Positions 57,067 to 64,000 of a stretch of 64,000 nucleotides of DNA are shown piece by piece. The stretch spans positions 2,046,001 through 2,110,000 of the forward strand of contig JAPNXP010000003.1 of assembly GCA_028753945.1 (NCBI GenBank), read 5' to 3'. The notes beneath the pieces are model-generated. The model did no database searches. It saw nothing but the letters and a program-made list of their open reading frames with translations, and was not told the origin of the DNA. Each line of letters starts with the position of its first letter. Position 1 is the first letter of the stretch. This stretch comes from Hexactinellida sp. DTS-2022. Taxonomy: Eukaryota > Porifera > Hexactinellida. The translations under genes were made by a program, and so were the position numbers.

Positions 57067-57600
57067 GTTTATGACATGTACTTTGGCATACGCGGCATTC
57101 ATCGGCTGCCTCACCTTTGGGGTTTTCTTTTACATACGCAGCATGTTTCCGCTCCTGATGCTGGGTGGGTCTCTGTTGGATGGCTTATGGCGCTTTACGA
57201 GTATGTTCAGTTTTGACATTGACACTTTATCTACCCCTCCAATGCTTTTGTTGCTGTATCCTTGATAGCCTGGTGCATGTTTTGTGGAAGTCTCTGTGAC
57301 ATAGTGCACATGTTATTGGTCTTTGTGTTGTCCTCACTGCTGTTTTGCAGCCTGCGCAGGCAGGCCCTGGATTAGTTTATATGTCCCCAGCCTGTTTGAT
57401 TAGCAGGCAGTGAAGGTAGGCTGGATCTCCTCCACTGCCCTCCGAAAACTCGGATTTTTTGAAGTGTGGTCGCGCCCAGTCCAGAACCATCTTTGAGGAG
57501 TAGCGACTGGTGGTGCTAAGTTCCTCTCCTTCGTGTATCCACGGGGCACCGCGATGAGGTTGAGAGGATTGGCCCGTTAATTGTTGCGGTTGTTGTTGTT
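57067..57600 (-). pseudogene. LINE upstream ORF remnant
   Basis: There is no long frame, but the minus strand reads stretches such as MVLDWARPHFKKSEFSEGSG (about 57500-57440) and, near 57170-57100, paired cysteines (CCVCK and, frameshifted, CRVCQSTCH) that could be a zinc finger of an ORF1 protein. The assignment rests on position 5' of the endonuclease. Weak. Confidence 0.4.
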
Positions 57601-57789
57601 ATTGTTTCTAAAACTAGGTAAACAAATTAATAATATTCAAAATGATCCTAGGGGCTAGCTCCCAGATAGGATTATAGAAAAGAAAAAAAAACATTATGCT
57701 GAAACACGAATTTCGCATTTACAAATTTATAATTTTTCCATTGATTGTAAATTTCAATATAAAATGCAAGACTGTGTAGCGGTTGAATT
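57601..57789. other. Short A+T-rich spacer
   Basis: No gene or repeat end identified between the LINE remnant and the hAT derivative at 57790. Confidence 0.6.
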
Positions 57790-58671
57790 CAGGGGAGCCC
57801 GAAGGTAGATGCACCAGACGCACGTGCGTCCACTACATTTCGTCCTTCTAGAACATGACCTTTAACCACTGTATACATGTATTGTTACAGTTATCTATAC
57901 TGTATCTGATGGCCGGATTTGTCTACTAATAGTTACTATACATCTTGAATCGTCATGACTGACGATTTGATTCTCAGTACAAATTTAACTTCTGGTCTGA
58001 GGATTAACCTATGCACGGTAAACTCTAATTCGTAGTTCTGAAATCCAGCAAGTTGGAATTAAACAAGCTCAGCGAAAATTCTAAATTGCATCAACGACAC
58101 ATTAATTGACAGCTCATTAAAACTGCTTGCAAGGCCTTGATTAGCGGTAGCGACTTTGGAAATGCAAACATGGCGATGGAAATTAACTCATGTTTGGAAG
58201 ACAGCATTACTATACAATAAACTTGTACCCAAATCTGCAAAACATATTTTGAGTGTTCTTAACTATGTCTGTTCTTCTGCGTCTGCTGAGAGAAGTTTGA
58301 GCTTACTGAAATGACTCTAAACATATTTTCGCTCCAGAATGGGGGCTGACCTCTCTTTGGTTTAGTACACATTCACAAGGAAACTCCTGCTGATTTTGAT
58401 GCTGTTCTGGATGCGTTTGATGGAAGATAATCAATTAATAACATTGTTTATTATTCTGTATTATTTCCTCTATAATTTACAAATCAGTAAAATAATCGTA
58501 TATCCAGTAATCAATACGTATATATGTACTATTCTATAGTATATCCTAAAGACCTAAACATTGTTATGCTATTTTATATCAGCAGTTTTTAGTGGTTCAA
58601 TAACGCCATCAACAGACCCTCTAAATTTCATTTGTGTGCGTTCATAAAAGCTACCTCTGCGGGCTCCCCTG
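57790..58671 (+). mobile_element. hAT deletion derivative, 8-bp TSD
   Basis: 882 bp. Left CAGGGGAGCCCGAAGGTAG; right, minus strand, CAGGGGAGCCCGCAGAGGTAG without the last base. The TSD is gttgaatt / tttgaatt (57782-57789, 58672-58679), 7 of 8. It contains the decayed end of a hAT transposase at 58240-58430, so it derives from an autonomous element by internal deletion. Confidence 0.85.
58240..58430 (+). pseudogene. hAT transposase C-terminal dimerisation domain fragment
   Basis: Reads CSSASAERSLSLLK, then after a one-base shift LKTYFRSRMGADLSL, then VHIHKETPADFDAVLDAF. These are the conserved blocks of the hAT C-terminal (hATC) domain. Frames are broken and the catalytic core is absent. Confidence 0.75.
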
Positions 58672-58679
58672 TTTGAATT

Positions 58680-59086
58680 ATCGGCCGTGAAGTGTCCGTA
58701 ACCGAAGGGCTCGTACACAGAAATTATCTTTATTGCAATAATAATTAATACTTAGAAGGAGGAATAAATTGTCAGGTTTCAATTATTATATTATCCAGTG
58801 CGCTTTTACAAATAGCAACTAGCATTTGCTTATCCACAATATTCAATATACAATATTTGATTTAAGTCGCTCCCTCCGCTTGCTTTGTTTCTGGGCCCCT
58901 TTGAACATTTTTGGATCCACACGTGTATCTGGTGATTCAAATATTCTTATATAGTGTATAATTGCAGCTTGAGGTAAACAGTATAAAATTATAAATAGAA
59001 GTGAATTTAATCTCAATATGATGTAAAGTTGAAATAGTGAAACATGATATAATCAGTAGTAGTCATACAAATTCACTTGTAACTAG
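58680..59086. other. Region upstream of the protease gene
   Basis: At 58683-58715 the sequence GGCCGTGAAGTGTCCG then ACCGAAGGGCTCGTA resembles the Helitron-like tail seen at about 30990-31066. The rest is A+T-rich without coding potential and would hold upstream control sequence of the protease gene. Confidence 0.45.
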
Positions 59087-59096
59087 TATATAAATA
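59087..59096 (+). promoter_or_regulatory. TATA box of the cathepsin gene
   Basis: TATATAAATA lies 57-66 bases before the proposed ATG at 59153. That would place transcription start near 59118-59126 with a short 5' UTR. Inferred from position and sequence only. Confidence 0.5.
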
Positions 59097-59152
59097 AGCA
59101 ATCTATATCGAAATAATACTGTATATTGTATTTATTGTCGGAAGTGTTTATT

Positions 59153-62100
59153 ATGAAGTCTCTCCTGATAGTATTATCTGCATTGGTCGTAGTATGTGTT
59201 GCACATGAGTTTCAAGCGATACAAGACCTGGCATGGGCTGGTTGGAAGGTGAAATACAATAAGTCCTACACTGGAGTAGAAGAAGAAATTAGAAGGAAGA
59301 TTTGGGAGAATAACTTGTTGTATATCGAGGAATTCAATGCAGAGGAGCACTCATACAAGCTAGGACCTAACCACTTCGCTGATTTGGTAAGTATACTTTT
59401 ATATTATATTCATAAATCATATATAGCTCAGCAGTATGTTCTTAGCTATTCAAGAGGCAATAGGAATTTATTTCCCAATTTAAATTATACGCGATATTAC
59501 TGGAACATTGTATCTATGAAATAAATATAAGTTGTAATTTATGATTGTGTTTTTATAATTTAAATATGTAGTAATAAAATAAGAGTTTACTTATCCACCG
59601 ATCATCGGCGTTTGTATTAAAAAACCTCGCTACTTCCTACCTATTTATTTTATGTTTATAAAAAACACCATCGGTAGAAACTAGACAGCTTATTTAATAC
59701 AAACGCCGAAGATCGGTGGATAAGTAAATTGATAAAATAAATGTTTTTTTTTGAACATTTTGGCATCCAAACTTTTTTTAATGGTCCAGCAATTTATGTA
59801 TTTTCGAGGTTGCTTAGATAAAATATTGTTCTATATTTGGGTTTATTTTCCTTCCATGTACTACTACTTACGTGCTTTATTATTATATACTATCAGGGCC
59901 GACGCAAGCGGTCAAGCCGGTCAGGTCATGGCCTGACCACTTTTATCAAATGGTCAGGCCTATAGCCTGACCAACCTTACGTCAGTCACTAGTTAGGCCG
60001 GTCAAGTCATGTCCTGACCACATATTATAACTGCTTCCATCGGCACTGTACTATACTTATTAATGCTGTTAGCTATTCCAATGTATTTAGACAAACCTTG
60101 AGTATAGACAGATCTACCTGGGCTATGATAATGAAGCTAGGCTCAATTGCAAGAATAAGAGAGAAAGTATTCCACATAAATGCACAATGAACAAAGAGGA
60201 TCTACCATCGAGTGTGGACTGGAGGGAAAAGGGAATTGTGACACCTGTTAAGAATCAGGTATAATTCGATACTATAGTGCAATAGTATTTTTGATACATT
60301 TTCACAACTTTGATTTGCTTTCTAGGTTTCATTTATAATGAGAATACATCTAGTGCTTATAATAGTTAAATGATTTTGAAGTTCATAAATTTCTGGAATA
60401 TATCTGCGTATCTATCGAATACTGTTTTTAAAAGTTATCATTACCATTGTAAAAAAGTATAATTTCATAATTATGTTTTCACGAATTTTTCGGATTGGAT
60501 GAGGCCAAAATTTGGGCGGGGGGGCTTAAGTCCCCCAAACATCCTCTTGTTACGGCTGTGTAAAGGTATAATTCAATAAAGCTATTAAGAGAATCACAAA
60601 GAAGTTCACCACTTTGCGAAACGGCAATAATTTTCTTATACATTCCACTTGCTATGTGGGCACCTCATATTTGGAACAAATGGTTAATCTGGGTTTTTTA
60701 TTAAATTATTAAATAGTATATAATATGAAACCAGAGCATTAAGCGCTCCTCATTTTTGGAGCGCGATCCCGCTCCGCGCTCCTTAGAATAAAAAGAAGCA
60801 GCGCTGCTCCGATAAAAATGGAGCGCGCTCACTTTTCGCTCCTTCATTTCTTGAGCACCAAAATTTGCTAAATAAACCAAGAAGTTTATCTAGCTAATTA
60901 ATTATGATTCGCGCTTAAAAACTTCGGAAACCTGATGCGCTCCAGTTGGGGCAGGCCTGACAATTCGAGCGCGCACATGGTGCGCCGCTCTTTGTAGCGT
61001 GCTCCTTTAATGCTCTGATAATATCGCAATATTATTGAGATATAGATATTTTCGATAAATATTAGATCATTTTTGTCATCGCAATCTATAGATATCATTC
61101 CTTGAAATTTATAAATTGAGACTTATGCTGTATTCTATAGAAACAATGTGGATCTTGTTGGGCTTTCAGTGCTACTGGGAGTCTGGAAGGGCAGTATGCG
61201 ATAAAGAATGGGAAATTGGTGCCATTTTCAGAGCAGGAGCTAGTTGATTGTTCTATCTCAGATGGAAATCACGGATGTCAGGGAGGACTCATGGACAATG
61301 CGTTCAAATGGTTAGAGACAAAATTGGAAGAGACAGAGGTTGCCTACCCATATACTGCTAAGGTAAGTTAAATAATCAACAATTCGTTTAGCCATCCTTT
61401 CGGGAGCTTGTACCCTAGGTCAAGGAATTCATGCGCAACAACTTTTTTAAACGATTCAAATGGAAATAATAATAATAAAAAGTTGGGTCATATAATTACT
61501 GTACAAGGATTACTAATATATTTGTAAAATGATTGCAGGTATGATAAGTATTTTTAGTAGAATAATTGAGTAGAACAATTGTAGGATATTTATATAAGAT
61601 TATATAACATCCCCATTTACAAATATTATTCAAAAGCAAAGATAACCGATTAAGATTGTTTGTAACGTATTGGGAAAATAATGCATTACTAAATATTCAT
61701 ATTATGGATTAGATGGATTTAGTATTTCGGGCCCAAGGGTACGGTCAACAGGTTAGTGATATACCATCCTTTTTGTATTACATAATGGCAAAATTATTGA
61801 CATAGGAGGTGAGCTTCACGCCTTCATACAGGCCAAATCCTGCGCGTCCTGTTTAGATTGAGTGCCTAAATTACTCATTTTGTTTATTTCATTATTTTCG
61901 CACATCTCCAGTTGCTGTATACAGCTTGGACGAAACCTTAAGGGTCTAATTTTCGAGAACTTAGCATTACTTAACTTTGTAACCGTAATTTTACAATGTA
62001 TTAATTTGCCTATCTAGAATGGCCATTGCAATTATGACAGCAGCAAGGGTGTAGTGGGAGACTCAGGCTACAAAGATATTGCCACAAAGGACTGTGATGC

Positions 62101-62386
62101 TCTGAAGGAAGCCTGTGCTACAGTTGGGACTATCTCAGTTGCAATGGACGCTTCCCATACTTCATTCCAGTTATATATGAGTGGAATATACGATCCGTTA
62201 TTCTGCAGTTCTACCAGGCTGGATCATGGCGTGTTGATTGTAGGATATGACGTAGAGGATTCTAAAGATTTCTTTTGGGTTAAGAATAGCTGGAGTGAAA
62301 AGTGGGGAGAAAAAGGCTACTTCAAAATGATCAATAGGGATAACAAGTGTGGGCTTTGCACCAGTCCTAGCTATCCTACTTTGTAA
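59153..62386 (+). CDS. Cathepsin L-like cysteine protease, four exons, 330 aa
   Basis: A secreted/lysosomal papain-family (C1A) endopeptidase. Exons 59153-59386, 60091-60258, 61141-61362 and 62018-62386 all join in phase 0 with GT-AG borders (GTAAGT, GTATAA, GTAAGT; TTTAG, ATAG, CTAG). The signal peptide is [17 protein letters not shown]. The I29 propeptide (about residues 25-80) has an ERFNIN-like [11 protein letters not shown]...IEEFN and GPNHFADL. The mature enzyme likely starts at [11 protein letters not shown]. Catalytic residues are Gln136 and Cys140 ([10 protein letters not shown]), His in [10 protein letters not shown] and Asn in VKNSWS. The length is normal for cathepsin L. Odd points: Lys where most members have Gly just before Gln136, and Ser after the NSW motif instead of Gly. 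No stops or frameshifts; likely a functional gene. An earlier in-frame TTG at 59126 is not a credible start. Confidence 0.93.
59586..59728. mobile_element. MITE in intron 1 of the protease gene
   Basis: 143 bp bounded by TTTACTTATCCACCGATCAT and the inverse ending GGTGGATAAGTAAA, with long arms (CGGCGTTTGTATTAA). The TSD is not clear. A similar ATCCAGCGATCATCG end lies near 55038. Confidence 0.7.
59894..60048. mobile_element. MITE in intron 1, GGTCAGGCC family
   Basis: 155 bp. Left CAGGGCCGACGCAAGCGG; right, minus strand, CAGTGCCGATGGAAGCAG. TACTAT lies directly on both sides (59888-59893, 60049-60054). Internal GGTCAGGCC/GGCCTGACC palindromes match the MITE at 5109-5223. It ends only 42 bases before exon 2. 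Confidence 0.7.
60732..61017. mobile_element. hAT-like MITE in intron 2
   Basis: 286 bp with ends CAGAGCATTAAGCGCTCC and the inverse GGAGC...TTAATGCTCTG, GC-rich with GAGCGCG motifs. ATAATAT follows the right end directly and occurs 5 bases before the left end, so the TSD is disturbed. Confidence 0.7.
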
Positions 62387-64000
62387 AATCAGAGATTCTG
62401 CCTGAACAAGTACTAAATAACTGTGTATAGTTTTATTATATTATTATTTCTTAGTAACTAACTTCTTAGAACTAGTAGTCTGAACTGTGTAGTCTTATTT
62501 TATATTGAAGTTTGTATTTTATGGTAGTACTTCATCGTATAAGAAATACCAATAATTTCATGCCACAAATTTATTTGGCACATATTTATTTTCAATATTA
62601 AATATATACTGAATATAAAATCGAAACATGTAGACAGTTTTCTTTTCCAAGCATATTAATTCATGTTCTACAGGAGCAGTCGCAGGATTTGATAAAAGGG
62701 GGGTCTAATTTACAAAACTCCAGAAATAATTTCTGAAGAGGCATTTCTGACAGGCATAATTTCATTAGTCCAGAAAAAAGTGGGGGTCCGGACCCCCTGG
62801 ATCCCCCCTGGGACCGCCTCTGTTCTATATCAACCTAACTATGAATTTCATGCTACAATCTCTTGCATTAATTAACACACCAATATATTTTTAGAATTGT
62901 AAATAATAATAACATATTCAAAGAATTACACGTGCACTTTGAACTGTTTCTCTTCAATCAAATGTTTAAAATTTTGCACAGGAGGTTGCTATACAGTTTT
63001 GAGTCTATGGTTAATCCCCCTAAATTCGCCACTGAAATATATCCAACCTTAGTTAACCAACAGAATTATCCAATTCGTTTAACATAGCCGAAACACTCAT
63101 TTTAATAAAGAGATCACCTAAGTATGTTTTACCTCTCTAGTGCAGTTATTAATAGAGAAACGCTCACACTCACTCACTCATTCATTTCAGTACTTAAATC
63201 CATCACTTATAAACGGTATGTGCCTTCGACATTATTACTAGTCTATAGCATTGGAGTCTATTCTGGAGGGTCAGGAAGGTTGTTGACCGCCAATCTCAAT
63301 TGAGGGGCGAGATTTTTTCTCATTTAATGGTCTAGAGAATATATACGGCGTTTATACAGACCATGAAATGAATATTAAGTCAGTACTTACTAGGAATATA
63401 TATATATATATTAATATTACTAAGTTGACACTCTTAAAAAATTCAATCTTCCACAGAATGTTTTATTGTACGTATAAAGTATAACATCAATTTCCATTAT
63501 TTTTCAATACCCAGTTAAACAAACCTAAAACACCCCCAATATTTTTTGACAAACTGACACCCCTTGACTGTAGCAATAGTTAATTGATATATTTAATAAT
63601 TGGAATTCTATACAATTCTTTAGAAGCCATAAAGTGAATCGTTTGGTAAGTTTAGTAACTCTAATTAGGACAAATGATTGTACTGATATGCCTTTAGCCT
63701 AGAGTTTTAATAATCATTGTAACACGAGGTAAAAGTCTATTCATGTGATCCTCATCGCTTCCACTACACGAGTTTGTATATTACATATCTTGAACTGATA
63801 CCAATGGTATCATGTGTATATTAGTTACTCCTTAATTACAGTCTTATGATTAAACTGGTAATATGAGTCTGTCTATTATCTGTACCATATACGTAATTAC
63901 TCAAAATTCCAGGTCTTCTATTGTGAACATCATTGAAGGGATCAAAATTGTGTTGCCTTAGTAATAAGCGAACTCAACCTAATGTAAGTTGCTATATTGG
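62387..64000. other. 3' flank of the protease gene
   Basis: No AATAAA was found soon after the stop; ATTAAA near 62597 is a possible poly(A) signal. A small MITE lies at 62671-62822. AATTCGCCACTG near 63028-63039 looks like a lone MITE end. The rest to 64000 is A+T-rich with no coding region I can support. Confidence 0.55.
62671..62822. mobile_element. Small MITE, 5-bp TSD
   Basis: 152 bp. Left CAGGAGCAGTCGCAGGATTTG less the last base; right, minus strand, CAGAGGCGGTCCCAGGGGGG. TSD TTCTA is exact (62666-62670, 62823-62827). The end style and 5-bp TSD match the element at 19331-19818. Confidence 0.8.

Larger units (their letters stand above)
44735..57600 (-). mobile_element. Non-LTR retrotransposon (LINE) with endonuclease, RT and RNase H, cut by five insertions
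   Basis: On the minus strand the order is an upstream ORF remnant (57600-56500), AP endonuclease (56480-56177 and 52635-52110), reverse transcriptase (48600-46263) and RNase H (45415-44924). Removing the five inserted elements leaves about 4.5 kb, a normal LINE size. RNase H after RT is typical of I/R1-type LINEs; the clade is not certain. No poly(A) tail or TSD was identified. Confidence 0.8.

Noticed and set aside
59126..59152. An upstream in-frame start for the protease, nine residues earlier
   Set aside because: The codon at 59126 is TTG, and a proper signal peptide begins at the ATG at 59153.

Overview
The window is A+T-rich animal nuclear DNA. The evidence is spliceosomal introns, a cathepsin L gene, and animal-type transposons: Helitrons with an OTU domain, THAP/P-like elements, hAT elements, a FLYWCH/Mutator-like element and an AP-endonuclease LINE. 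There is no operon structure and I saw no rRNA or tRNA gene. The species cannot be named from the sequence; a sponge or other non-bilaterian invertebrate is only a guess. One host gene is convincingly intact: a four-exon cathepsin L-like cysteine protease at 59153-62386 (+). Almost everything else is a stack of nested mobile elements, many of which can be delimited to the base by target-site duplications (TSDs).

Layout. 366-3675: decayed P-like (THAP) transposon. 4131-10618: remains of Helitron A (+), split by a small MITE, a hAT element (5243-7867) and a 1.9-kb inverted-repeat element (8391-10327). About 10619-44735: one copy of a foldback (palindromic) repeat blown apart by two large insertions. 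The first is a 21.3-kb interval with hAT-like ends (11499-32813), which carries Helitron B (18121-31590). The second is a 10-kb element with TGTTGC ends (33223-43242), which carries a further hAT-bounded array of the same foldback repeats. 44735-57600: one LINE on the minus strand (endonuclease, reverse transcriptase, RNase H), split by five datable insertions: two hAT MITEs, a 3.45-kb P-like element, a 3.5-kb Mutator-like element and a third hAT MITE. 57790-58671: hAT deletion derivative. 59087-62600: protease gene with MITEs in its introns. 62600-64000: non-coding apart from a small MITE.

Most notable points. (1) An autonomous-type transposon at 52640-56172 encodes a FLYWCH finger, a Mutator-like DDE transposase and a C-terminal RING finger, and has TGTTG...CAACA ends and a 4-bp TSD instead of the usual 8-11 bp. 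Collapsing that TSD restores the interrupted LINE reading frame. (2) Two 753-bp non-autonomous relatives lie in inverted orientation at 24825-25577 and 29992-30744. Their TSDs are swapped between copies (GTGC/GTGC on the two outer-left flanks, GAGC/GAGC on the two right flanks). This shows that the 4.4 kb between them was inverted by recombination and explains why the C-terminal third of Helitron B is on the opposite strand. (3) A small element at about 20546-21365 has ends matching the RAG recombination-signal heptamer CACAGTG. (4) Tandem arrays of a 35-bp near-perfect palindrome occur inside the foldback family.

All boundaries were read by eye. Homology calls rest on recognised motifs, not on searches.
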